From assembly GCA_002305615.1 (NCBI GenBank), contig DBPU01000072.1, forward strand, positions 1-15,261: a stretch of DNA of 15,261 nucleotides, read 5' to 3'. The notes under the pieces are model-generated. The model was not told where the DNA came from, ran no database searches, and saw only the letters and a list, made by a program, of their open reading frames with translations. A program made the translations under genes and the position numbers. The first letter of the stretch is position 1. The number at the start of each line of letters is the position of its first letter. Positions 1 to 7,031 of this stretch are shown here, piece after piece. This DNA comes from Verrucomicrobia bacterium UBA1412 (GTDB lineage: Bacteria; Verrucomicrobiota; Verrucomicrobiia; Limisphaerales; UBA1412).

Positions 1-227
1 GCCGAACCGACATCTGCCCACGTATAGAACGAGACGACCGGAGTCTCATGACGCGGCAGGACGATAAACTTCCAGCCGTTTTCCAGTGTGAACTCCTGAA
101 TCCTGGGGTCGATCGCAATGGGGAGAGATTCCGCCTCGGCGCTTATGGCCGTTGCGGGAGAAATGAGCAGGCCGGCAGTAAGAATTGCCCCTGCCAGAAG
201 CCTATTAAGCGCAATGATTGTCTTCAT
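1..227 (-). CDS. M16-family (insulinase-like) zinc protease, N-terminal fragment cut by window edge
   Basis: I translated this minus-strand frame by hand; it is open from ATG at 227 to the window edge (75 codons plus 2 nt). Residues 1 to about 30 form a signal peptide: a Lys near the start, a hydrophobic stretch, and Ala-rich small residues around 25-30. The following text, with FTLENGWKFIVLP at 46-58, then RHETPVVSFYTW and DVGS, matches the opening strand of M16 peptidases (typically NGL.V.V..D...P.V.....+.VGS). The HxxEH zinc motif would lie just past the edge, so activity cannot be judged. Known family members are periplasmic or secreted metallopeptidases. An in-frame stop lies two codons upstream of the ATG, so this is the first possible start. 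GAGGT directly abuts the ATG, too close for a normal Shine-Dalgarno site. Family assignment is fairly sure from the N-terminus only. Confidence 0.72.
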   Translation of the reverse strand, partial: MKTIIALNRLLAGAILTAGLLISPATAISAEAESLPIAIDPRIQEFTLENGWKFIVLPRHETPVVSFYTWADVGS

Positions 228-270
228 ACCTCATTGGGACACAAGTGTATTCTTTTAGTGCCTCCAAGAC

Positions 271-299
271 AATCTAAAAAGCGAAAAAACGGACCTCAA
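271..299 (-). promoter_or_regulatory. Possible sigma70-type promoter of the M16 gene
   Basis: On the minus strand TTGAGG (299-294) and TAGATT (276-271) are separated by 17 bp. The spacer contains an AT-rich T-tract. The predicted start near 264 would give a leader of about 37 nt to the ATG at 227. This is a motif match only, but the gap between the two genes (228-385) is where a separate promoter would be expected. Confidence 0.35.
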
Positions 300-385
300 C
301 ACAAGTGCCAACATTCCCTCAACAATAACCGCATTATCTCCTTTGTCCGTCGTATGCCGGATCCAATTTTAACAGTATAATCTAA

Positions 386-1393
386 TTATTTTAATTTAGA
401 TTTTTTAATATATAGAAATATAAAAATAATTGGAGGTAATGTCAAAAACGCAATTAAAGCACAAAAAAACACCACACGGTACGGATTGTGCGGAGGAGCC
501 GGAGGAGTATATACTTGCTCTTCATTTGCTTGGTTTTTTTCATTTAACCAGCCTGCTGAGCGATATGCTTTCAGATCGTTTTCAAAAACATCTTTATCCA
601 CGTCTGAAACGGTATATCCTTCCTGTTTCAGTTGGTATGCCAAGGCAACCCATTTGGCTATTTCTTGATTCTCGTTAATTTCTCTTAATGCGTTTATCCG
701 CATTATAATATGATGAATCTGATTATCTTTGCAGTACTCCGGATACTTTTTTTCAATGTTATCCAATAACTGAAAACCAATTTCCTTTTCCTTTAACTGG
801 AAAGCAAGATTGGCAGCTTGTTCCATCCAAAAGGCATTTGGTACTACTCCGTCTATATTGTTGTTTGTAGTACAAAAGTATGATGTCAAAACTACTTTAG
901 CCTCATTTGTTTTGCCATTTATAACCAGATTATTACCAAATGAAAAAACACTCATATTGATCAGAAAATTGGTCCTTTCTGTATCATACAGTTGTTTCAT
1001 AACCTTCATCGCGTTTGTCCACTGCTGGGCATTTGCGTAGGCTTCCAACAATGATGCATTCAGTCCCTCCTGAATCGGTTTATCTTTATCGGACTTGAAC
1101 CGCAGAGAGAGTTTTTCGATTATTTCTACAGCTTGCTGTGAACCTAAATTCTCCAGTGCAACTTTAGCTGCCTCAAATCCAAAGGTATTGCCTTCGGGAA
1201 ACTCGTCTTGCTGCTCTCGAATATATTGTTCCAACAAATTACATCCATCCTCATAACCTGTTGAAGATTGAAAGCTAGTCTTGGCTTGTTTCAGTAAAGG
1301 TTCCGTGTCGTATTGAGAAGAAACCTCGCCCAGCACAGCTGTACAACATACCAAGGTTATAATTCCCAGCCATTTATTTAAACGCTCTCTCAC
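386..1393 (-). CDS. Exported TPR-like helical protein with C-terminal membrane anchor
   Basis: The product is 335 aa from a GTG start at 1393. Residues 1-26 look like a signal peptide (RERLNK, then a hydrophobic stretch containing CC). The middle, about 30-270, is a series of amphipathic helix pairs of TPR/alpha-solenoid type, for example AKVALENLGSQQAVEIIEKL and LLEAYANAQQWTNAMKVMKQ. A Pro-rich linker (TPPAPPHNPY) leads to a membrane helix at about 307-329 and a basic tail KKSKLK. The inferred topology is a periplasmic solenoid anchored by its C-terminus. No catalytic motif is visible. Its GTG lies 48 bp after the stop of the pilin-like membrane gene, so it may be the last gene of that transcript. 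There is no clear Shine-Dalgarno site, and no ATG fits the start. The function is unknown; a scaffold or interaction role is only a guess. Confidence 0.6.
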   Translation of the reverse strand: MRERLNKWLGIITLVCCTAVLGEVSSQYDTEPLLKQAKTSFQSSTGYEDGCNLLEQYIREQQDEFPEGNTFGFEAAKVALENLGSQQAVEIIEKLSLRFKSDKDKPIQEGLNASLLEAYANAQQWTNAMKVMKQLYDTERTNFLINMSVFSFGNNLVINGKTNEAKVVLTSYFCTTNNNIDGVVPNAFWMEQAANLAFQLKEKEIGFQLLDNIEKKYPEYCKDNQIHHIIMRINALREINENQEIAKWVALAYQLKQEGYTVSDVDKDVFENDLKAYRSAGWLNEKNQANEEQVYTPPAPPHNPYRVVFFCALIAFLTLPPIIFIFLYIKKSKLK

Positions 1394-1441
1394 AACTAAT
1401 TTACGGTTGATGTATAAAACAGGAAACCTCCGGAGATATGC

Positions 1442-2044
1442 TCATTTTGCAGGAGAAGGGGTCTTCACTTTTTCCAGATATTCAGAAAAGTTTGTCGTAT
1501 ATTGCTCCATTCCCTTTACGTTTAGCCCAAAGATTCCTTGTTCGGGATTGTAAACCCAGCCGCCCGTCCCGTCAAATACTTGAACGATATTTGTTTTTCC
1601 TGAGAATGGTTCTATTATGCGATAATTTATAATATGAGTTCGATTTGTTAGAGCTTCCTTTAAACCAGCCAATAGAGTGCTTGGCATTTCATTCTTTTCA
1701 GATATATATTTCTTAATACTATTTATATTATAATAATAAACATTTAGTTTATAATAACTAATTTTATTAGACAGTTTATTTTCTATAATAAATTTAGAAG
1801 ATGGAAATATGAGAAATATTGATAAACATAGAAATATTATTATTTCAATTTTTCCAATTGAAGGACAACGAAATATAATTACGATGGAAAGAATTATTGC
1901 ACTAATTCCACTAAGGCTTGAAATAAAAGCACAGGACATTGCCAGGCGTCCATCGGAAGAAAGTTCCTTATCCAAAAAAATCATATATACAAGTTCAATG
2001 ATAAATAAAACTCCGGCTAATAATCTAAACAAAATAACTTTCAT
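1442..2044 (-). CDS. Three-helix membrane protein with pilin-like DGTGGWVY C-terminal module
   Basis: The product is 200 aa from ATG at 2044; the frame extends to a TTG at 2083, which I reject because ATG precedes the first membrane helix properly. Three hydrophobic segments occupy the first half (about 2-22, 35-58 and 63-88). They are followed by a soluble half with a helix, then TNIVQVFDGTGGWVYNPEQG and a short Gly/Asn strand. The DGTGGWVY.P pattern is common at the C-terminus of GspG-like pseudopilins of PVC bacteria, but the N-terminal prepilin cleavage motif is absent. The same pattern occurs in the RHS chimera at 4821-3103, so the two genes share a module. The gene is strongly AT-rich, unlike the 6-12 kb genes. 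The pilin resemblance is inferred from motif and order; the function is unknown. Confidence 0.55.
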   Translation of the reverse strand: MKVILFRLLAGVLFIIELVYMIFLDKELSSDGRLAMSCAFISSLSGISAIILSIVIIFRCPSIGKIEIIIFLCLSIFLIFPSSKFIIENKLSNKISYYKLNVYYYNINSIKKYISEKNEMPSTLLAGLKEALTNRTHIINYRIIEPFSGKTNIVQVFDGTGGWVYNPEQGIFGLNVKGMEQYTTNFSEYLEKVKTPSPAK

Positions 2045-2083
2045 ATAGCTATATTTTATGAATTTATTTTCATTTCTGTTCAA

Positions 2084-2239
2084 TTATGATTGCCGAAAAC
2101 ATTCTGCCGGAGATGCCGATGGAGGCTGTGTATCATACTCCCTGCCCTGGAAGAGAAATCGGTTCCCACAAACTGAGGTCCGGTTCCCACCCCGACGGAG
2201 GGAGCAGTTATCGTTGGCTATATTTTTGCGAACTTTCAT
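2084..2239 (-). pseudogene. RHS core-domain remnant (51-codon frame)
   Basis: The frame runs from ATG at 2239 to TAA at 2086-2084. It contains GNRFLFQGREYD (2167-2132), the hallmark that in RHS proteins precedes ETGLYYYRARYYDP. It aligns with residues 481-494 (SAVGNIHLWQGAEY) of the intact RHS protein at 4821-3103, but after REYD the text turns into unrelated TQPPSASPAECFRQS and stops. A 7-residue in-frame duplication (GNRTSVC then GNR) lies just before the motif. The fragment has no secretion or repeat region. I read it as the debris of a second RHS gene. Translation as a short peptide cannot be excluded. Confidence 0.6.
2160..2190. repeat. 10-bp direct repeats 21 bp apart
   Basis: CGGTTCCCAC occurs at 2160-2169 and 2181-2190. 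The 21-bp period is two helical turns, as in paired operators, but it also equals seven codons inside the RHS remnant, so a small tandem duplication is the simpler reading. Confidence 0.6.
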
Positions 2240-2347
2240 AAGCCTCTTCCACCCTTTTCCTGAGAGGTTCTATCTGCCAGGGGTGAGATTGTTCGTACCG
2301 GATAAAAATTGCATGTAACCTGATTTGACTTTCACCTTATTATGATC

Positions 2348-3037
2348 CTATCGATCGAATTCTTTAGGTGCTATTACTTTATCGGGCTCTCCCTCAATCT
2401 TCCCGGAAGGATCTACCCAAAAAATCATATTCGTATTGGCAAAAAGTTGCTTGTCATCTACTTTGCGAGGAGAAGCAAACCGGGCTGTAATATTACTCCC
2501 ACCAAAGCTGAACACCTGGTTGGTAAGAAAAATGGCGCCGGAGTTTGTTTGCATATATTCATCCTGCCTTTTTTCTGTGCCCCTATGGGACACCCATATC
2601 CAGCCATCGATGAATTTTTCCATATTTAGTTCTTCTCGTGTTGTTTGTATACTCGATACCATCTTAATGGGTCCTTTCACAATCTTCCCGGAACGATTTG
2701 CCCAAAAGAGCATATTCGTACTGGCGAAAAGTTGATGGCCACGTTCTATATCAGATTCCAGACCGGAATAAGCAAATTGCGCTACAATATTAGTCCCGTC
2801 AAAAGTGAAAACTCGATTTGTAAAGTAAATTTTATGCGGTTCGCCAGCCAATATAATCAGTCCATCCACTTCATTCGTAGGGCAACCTTCATACACCCAA
2901 GCACAAAGATCCGCTTGCATTTTTGTTTCTTCCACCCTCATCTGTTCTAAATCTATCAGCCTAATATAGATACCGAGACAGACGATGATAACGGTAACCA
3001 CAATCGCCCAAGTAATCAATTTTACTTTTTTCTTCAT
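2348..3037 (-). CDS. Membrane-anchored protein with an internal tandem duplication
   Basis: The product is 229 aa from ATG at 3037. MKKK and a hydrophobic helix at about 8-24 form an N-terminal anchor. The exported part holds two copies of a roughly 50-residue unit, at about 71-126 and 170-222. Shared landmarks are (Y/F)(F/L)TN.VF.F.G.NI.A.FA at the start and QLFA.TNM.FW...SGKI at the end. The order suggests a beta-rich repeat. I recognise no family. A linker with DGWIWVSHR separates the units. It is the first gene after the RHS chimera (65-bp gap), the place where an immunity gene often sits in RHS loci. However, it is exported and duplicated, so an immunity role is speculative. A perfect inverted repeat lies in its leader. 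Confidence 0.6.
   Translation of the reverse strand: MKKKVKLITWAIVVTVIIVCLGIYIRLIDLEQMRVEETKMQADLCAWVYEGCPTNEVDGLIILAGEPHKIYFTNRVFTFDGTNIVAQFAYSGLESDIERGHQLFASTNMLFWANRSGKIVKGPIKMVSSIQTTREELNMEKFIDGWIWVSHRGTEKRQDEYMQTNSGAIFLTNQVFSFGGSNITARFASPRKVDDKQLFANTNMIFWVDPSGKIEGEPDKVIAPKEFDR
2372..2827 (-). repeat. Two in-frame diverged copies of a ~165-bp coding unit
   Basis: Unit 1 spans 2827-2660 and unit 2 spans 2530-2372. Both read through TN.VF.F and TNM.FW, and they match at DNA level around the CAATCTTCCCGGAA and CATATTCGTA(C/T)TGGC stretches of the plus strand. Amino-acid identity is moderate, so the duplication is not recent. Confidence 0.7.
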
Positions 3038-3046
3038 TTTGAGATC

Positions 3047-3064
3047 TTTCTATAAATATAGAAA
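3047..3064. promoter_or_regulatory. Inverted repeat in the leader of the 229-aa gene
   Basis: TTTCTATA and TATAGAAA (3047-3054 and 3057-3064) flank a 2-bp centre. The repeat ends 10 bp upstream of the ATG at 3037, over the position where a ribosome binding site would be. With only two central bases it suits a protein operator better than an RNA hairpin. No protein is known to bind it. Confidence 0.4.
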
Positions 3065-3102
3065 AATGTTCATACAAACGATGTATCCTTCACCTGAACC
3101 TG

Positions 3103-4821
3103 TCAACGGGGCGCCTCCACATTCTGCACCCCTCGCTTATGGGTGCTGTCGTTATTCCGGTTTTTCAAGAGGGCTGAGTTTTTCGGCAGCCAGCGCCAGA
3201 TTTTGTTTACGGGATCATTAAAGCAGAAAGGATAATAATTGACCCAATCACCTTGGCAAAATGGATGCTCCGTCAGCCAGCGGCCTGTCTCCGGATCGTA
3301 AAGGCGGCCGTAGAAATTATACAACCTGGCCTCCCAAAAATATTCCGCACCCTGCCAAAGATGAATATTCCCCACGGCTGATTTCTGAATTTCACTCCCG
3401 GAAGCATCCCGAACAGAAACCACGTTCCCGAAAGAATCGTACTCGTAAGTTTCAATGATTTCCTCTCCGGCCATTAAGCCCAGAATACTTCCCTGCAAAT
3501 CGGTTATGCAAAAGTAGGTCCTCTCTTTTTCTCCTTCAGCCCCCATATCCGTAAATGAGAGCAATTCCCCCAGATCGGGATCATACTGATAGGTGCGTAT
3601 TACTTTGCCCTCCGCATCCGTCTCGGTATTTATCCTTCCATCACGCGAGGTAAAGTAACGCCATTGATCTCCCTCAAACCTCCTTGATTTACCTCCCACT
3701 AAATCCGATAGATATTTCGGAATCCGTTCTCCTTTCTGCTCCAGCCCTATTTCCTTAAAACCTTCTACGGGAGACTTTGTTTTATTAAAAGAATAATCAA
3801 TGTTCCCCCACTGAATGTACCACTCTCCGGGAGGAGTCAGGGCATCACTTTTTCGAACGATTCTATTCACATATTCCAAGGTATCTTTAGTATTACTGTA
3901 TTGCCCTTTTTCTCCGTCTTGAGACCAATGGCCCAAAATTTTCTTCAACGGTAGAGGATATGGATCCGCTTCAAACTCCTCATCTGAAATTGGAACATAA
4001 GTCCAAGTCTTTTCTATCAGCTCTTCTTTATATCCCTGGTATTCATATTTTATGCAGTTTGTATTGCCACCGGATATGATCTGTTTTTGGATTCGGTTTC
4101 CTCTCTCATCATAAGAATATTCTGTTTCTTTACCTGCATTCTTTTCATGAGTTAATTTTCCGGATGGATTATAGGAATAAAAAGAAAGGTTCGTTTTCCC
4201 CGCAGCACTGACTTTTCTTTGTGAAATACGATCATCCTCGTCATATCGGTATTCAATGCTGAAGAGGCTGCTCTTTTCCTTCCCGGAATACTCTATCGAA
4301 ACACTTCTGCCCCTTTCATCTTTTTCGTATCTATTGACGAAACTGCTGTTTGTGTACGCTTCAAATTTAAGGTCATTCAAAAACCAAATCCTGCCGAAAA
4401 TTGGATTCGGTATTATTTGAATATTCTGAAAATCCCTCTTCTTGTTGGGTCTTTTTATATTCAAATTAACGGCTAAAACCCGATTTAATGGATCATAGAC
4501 CCATCCACCGGTGCCATCATATTTTTTAACCACATTGGAACTACCAGAATTTGGTTCTACAAGACAGTTGGAATCAACCTCAGAAAGAAATTTCGGCAGT
4601 CTACCATAATCGATTTCATAATTACGGAGGGCTTCCTCCAGATAGGCTTGTGCATTATTTCTAAACATCCTTTCTGAACTTTTTAATTCAGAATTAGTTT
4701 TAAAATATAAAAAACAGAAAATCAATATCGATCCGATTGCTATCAATATAAACAAAACTGTAAATAATTTAAGAAATAACTTAAAAATTAATTTAGAAAT
4801 TTCAGTAATTTCAGTATTCAT
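3103..4821 (-). CDS. Pilin-like/RHS chimeric membrane protein
   Basis: The product is 572 aa, small for RHS. A membrane helix at about 17-40 anchors the N-terminus. Residues 56-125 look like a pseudopilin body: AQAYLEEALRNYEIDYGRLP, then YDGTGGWVYDP and a V.NL strand. From about 165 come RHS/YD repeats (YRYDEDDRI, YSYDERGNRI, YQYDPDLGEL, YEYDSFGNVV). The RHS-associated core follows at about 435-539: DLQGSILGL, AVGNIHLWQG, LYNFYGRLYDPETGRWL and NDPVN. After NDPVNK the usual DPLG or DLWG motif is missing; instead a basic tail IWRWLPKNSALLKN ends the protein. Its ATG overlaps the LRR gene stop by 4 bp, so the two are translationally coupled. RHS proteins form beta-cage shells around C-terminal toxins; the 33-residue tip here is short for a known toxin, so this may be a truncated or orphan RHS. 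Confidence 0.8.
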   Translation of the reverse strand: MNTEITEISKLIFKLFLKLFTVLFILIAIGSILIFCFLYFKTNSELKSSERMFRNNAQAYLEEALRNYEIDYGRLPKFLSEVDSNCLVEPNSGSSNVVKKYDGTGGWVYDPLNRVLAVNLNIKRPNKKRDFQNIQIIPNPIFGRIWFLNDLKFEAYTNSSFVNRYEKDERGRSVSIEYSGKEKSSLFSIEYRYDEDDRISQRKVSAAGKTNLSFYSYNPSGKLTHEKNAGKETEYSYDERGNRIQKQIISGGNTNCIKYEYQGYKEELIEKTWTYVPISDEEFEADPYPLPLKKILGHWSQDGEKGQYSNTKDTLEYVNRIVRKSDALTPPGEWYIQWGNIDYSFNKTKSPVEGFKEIGLEQKGERIPKYLSDLVGGKSRRFEGDQWRYFTSRDGRINTETDAEGKVIRTYQYDPDLGELLSFTDMGAEGEKERTYFCITDLQGSILGLMAGEEIIETYEYDSFGNVVSVRDASGSEIQKSAVGNIHLWQGAEYFWEARLYNFYGRLYDPETGRWLTEHPFCQGDWVNYYPFCFNDPVNKIWRWLPKNSALLKNRNNDSTHKRGVQNVEAPR

Positions 4822-5756
4822 TCAGAAGAGCTCTCCTGTTCTTTCAATGCCATTTTCTCATCCAGCTCTTTGCTACGTTTCCTTTGTTCCGCGACCCACT
4901 CCGGATGCAATTCTTCAAATGTCATCGAGTAGTGTTTTTTATTTGTAAAGGCGACCCATCCATTTACTTTTTTGCAATAGCTCAGGTCTCCATCCACTAC
5001 GTTTGAATCCATAAAGACAAAGTGATTCAAGCTGGGCAATGTTTCCAAAAACGATAAGTCTTTGATGTCTCCTACATTGCTTAAAAAGAGCCGCTTAATT
5101 ACCCGTAATTTTCCTAACGCATGATAATCAACAATCTTTGTTTTTCCTTCTAAATCAAACTCTTCCAATACGTCTGACAGGGAAACCAAATCGTCCAGGG
5201 ATTCCAGCTTATGGGCCCGATACAATAAGATGTTTTTTAAATGAGGAAATCTTTCTATTCCTTTTAAGGATGAGGCAGTTAGATAAAACAACATAAGTTC
5301 TTCCAAGTTGGGTAAGTATGGCAAATCTGAAAAATCTCCATTTTTTGACTTATATTTTAATGCCCTAAAAGATTTCAATTTTTTACACAACTCGATATTA
5401 ACAAGTCTTTTGCTAAAAGTGAAATTAGCACATTCTTCTAAGTTTGGAAAATTACTGAAATCAACGACATCTTGCTTATTATCCTCAACTGAGAGTATTT
5501 TCAAAAGATGCAGTTTATTGATTACATCGTATCGATAACCATGAGCATCTATCATTAAACCCTCGAGATAATCCTTCAGCTCATATAAAAAACTAATATC
5601 TTTGTTTGAACAATATCCATTGCCTCCAACGATATTAATATGTTTAATATTATTTTCATACATGTATTTCAGGCATTCATCCAGACGACTGGAGTCTATA
5701 TGCAGCCATTTTTCGGGAGTGCTAGCAAATAATCGGGATTCATTATTTTCTTTCAT
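4818..5756 (-). CDS. Cytoplasmic leucine-rich-repeat protein coupled to the RHS gene
   Basis: The product is 312 aa from ATG at 5756. The frame reaches back to a TTG at 5768, but the ATG has GGA at a suitable distance. There is no signal peptide or membrane helix, so it is predicted cytoplasmic. From about 75 to 270 irregular leucine-rich repeats recur: FSNFPNLEEC, LPYLPNLEELMLF, IERFPHLKNILLY, LVSLSDVLEEFDL, LGKLRVIKRLFLS and LETLPSLNHFVF. The tail is charged (QRKRSKELDEKMALKEQESS). The stop overlaps the RHS start (ATGA), and the pair share one promoter. LRR proteins of this type are among the immunity-like proteins described at polymorphic toxin loci; that role here is inferred from location. 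Gene order is unusual, since immunity genes usually follow the toxin. Confidence 0.72.
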   Translation of the reverse strand: MKENNESRLFASTPEKWLHIDSSRLDECLKYMYENNIKHINIVGGNGYCSNKDISFLYELKDYLEGLMIDAHGYRYDVINKLHLLKILSVEDNKQDVVDFSNFPNLEECANFTFSKRLVNIELCKKLKSFRALKYKSKNGDFSDLPYLPNLEELMLFYLTASSLKGIERFPHLKNILLYRAHKLESLDDLVSLSDVLEEFDLEGKTKIVDYHALGKLRVIKRLFLSNVGDIKDLSFLETLPSLNHFVFMDSNVVDGDLSYCKKVNGWVAFTNKKHYSMTFEELHPEWVAEQRKRSKELDEKMALKEQESSSE

Positions 5757-5827
5757 TCTAATTTCCAAGTTTTCTGGGTCAAAGTCACACTCGCTCGGGC
5801 AGTTGCTCTAAAATAAATTCAGACCAC

Positions 5828-5856
5828 AGCGTAATCTCTTCTACCTGAAGAGTCAA
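5828..5856 (-). promoter_or_regulatory. Sigma70-type promoter of the LRR-RHS transcript
   Basis: TTGACT (5856-5851) and TACGCT (5833-5828) are 17 bp apart on the minus strand. The predicted start near 5821 leaves a leader of about 65 nt to the ATG at 5756. The TAnnnT -10 resembles those of the three promoters at the right end. A 6-bp inverted repeat (CTCTTC at 5836-5841, GAAGAG at 5847-5852) fills most of the spacer and could be an operator. The rest of the divergent gap up to 6002 shows no clear promoter for the exosortase. Confidence 0.5.
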
Positions 5857-6002
5857 ATTAAAACGGCTTCCACAGCTTGGCGGCAGTATTATGAAAAGAA
5901 TTGTCCGGGTCCGGTCGGCGTTTTTTTGCTTTCAATCGCCGGGTAGATTGGTTTCACTAGAGACAGAACGGGTTCCGCAGGGAGCCCGAGACGAAAGCGC
6001 CC

Positions 6003-7031
6003 ATGAAAGAAAAGACTGACCTTGAGACGCCAGGCCAGGAGTGGAAGAAACGCCCCCCATTAAAGGAGGAGTTAGCCCGGTTCCTGGGTACCTTTCCCGA
6101 TAAAGTGTTGTTTTTGACGCTGACAGGGCTCTGGTTCCTTCTCTTTCACCTTTTCGGCAATTCCACTTTTGGTTATACGGATACCTCTTCGCTCTTTGGC
6201 TGGCTCGATTACGATTACGGGATGAAAGCGGGCGATGAGCATGGGTACCTGGTGCCCTTCGCGTTCCTGGCGCTGATCTGGTATGAGAAGAAGCGCTTCA
6301 TGGAGGTGAAGAAAGAGCAGTGGTGGCCGGCGGTGGTTCTGGTTCTCATCGCCATCGGGGTTCATCTTGTGGGCTACCGGGTTCAGCAGGTGCGCATTTC
6401 GGTGATCGGCTTTTTCCTGGGCTGGTACGGCATCATGGGGATGGTCTGGGGACCGGCCTGGATGCGTGCGGTCTTTTTCCCCTTTATTTTATTTGCCTTC
6501 TGTTTCCCGATCGGGACTCTGGCGGATCGGATTTCGGTACCGCTGCGGCTGCTCTCTTCGGTGATTACCGAGGATGTATCCAATCTCCTGGGGATCAAAG
6601 TGATTCGCAACGGGACGATGCTTTCGAACCTGGCTGGAGATTATCGATACGAGGTGGCGGCGGCCTGCAGCGGGTTGCGCAGTCTCATCGCGACTCTGGG
6701 GATCGCCATCGTCTATGGATTCCTGACATTCAAGACGGCCTGGCGCCGCGGGGTCATGGTATTGAGCGCGATTCCTCTGGCCGTGGCGGCGAACGTGACG
6801 CGCCTCATGATGATCATATTTGCCGGGGAGGTATTCGGGCAGGAAGGCGGCACGTATGTGCACGACAGCTCGATTCTGAGCATGGTCCCTTATCTGGTGG
6901 CCTTTTTTGGGATGTTCCTCATTGCGCATTTCCTGCGTGAGGACCGGGGTAAGGAACGAAAGCGGTCGGTGCCCGATGACCCGGAAAATGGGGAAGAACT
7001 ACTTGAAAAAGAGGAGGTGTCCCGTGACTAG
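6003..7031 (+). CDS. Exosortase (transpeptidase-like sorting membrane protein)
   Basis: The product is 342 aa with about eight membrane helices. The three invariant exosortase/archaeosortase residues are present: Cys222 in AAACSGLRSL, Arg267 in ANVTRLMM, and His287 in TYVHDSSI. The protein is predicted to sit in the inner membrane, cut C-terminal PEP-CTERM-type tails and hand the protein on, by analogy with sortases. Length fits the core family, with a charged cytoplasmic tail of about 30 residues (REDRGKERKR). The ATG has no close Shine-Dalgarno site. Its last 8 bp overlap the EpsI-family gene. The proteins encoded at the right end of the window, with PLPG/helix/RRKK tails, are the obvious candidate substrates. 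The exact exosortase subfamily cannot be told by eye. Confidence 0.93.
   Translation: MKEKTDLETPGQEWKKRPPLKEELARFLGTFPDKVLFLTLTGLWFLLFHLFGNSTFGYTDTSSLFGWLDYDYGMKAGDEHGYLVPFAFLALIWYEKKRFMEVKKEQWWPAVVLVLIAIGVHLVGYRVQQVRISVIGFFLGWYGIMGMVWGPAWMRAVFFPFILFAFCFPIGTLADRISVPLRLLSSVITEDVSNLLGIKVIRNGTMLSNLAGDYRYEVAAACSGLRSLIATLGIAIVYGFLTFKTAWRRGVMVLSAIPLAVAANVTRLMMIIFAGEVFGQEGGTYVHDSSILSMVPYLVAFFGMFLIAHFLREDRGKERKRSVPDDPENGEELLEKEEVSRD
7012..7026 (+). promoter_or_regulatory. Ribosome binding site deciding the EpsI-family start
   Basis: AGGAGG at 7012-7017 stands 6 nt before GTG at 7024. This fixes the start inside the exosortase 3' end and excludes the longer frame that opens at 6907. Confidence 0.8.

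Noticed and set aside
48..380. 110-codon plus-strand frame at the left edge
   Set aside because: It is antisense to the M16 N-terminus, rich in Cys, Arg and Asn without domain pattern, and has no ribosome site.
3080..3108. Perfect TTGACA on the minus strand at the RHS stop codon
   Set aside because: The hexamer overlaps the TGA, but no acceptable -10 box stands 16-18 bp away (CATCGT at 17), so I do not call a promoter for the 229-aa gene.
5905..5940. GC-rich stretch followed by TTTTTTT upstream of the exosortase
   Set aside because: No stable stem adjoins the T-run and no plus-strand gene ends before it, so it is not a terminator.
6320..6940. 206-codon plus-strand frame within the exosortase gene
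   Set aside because: It overlaps the exosortase frame that carries all three catalytic residues; its composition (Gly, Arg, His, Asp) is typical of a shadow frame.
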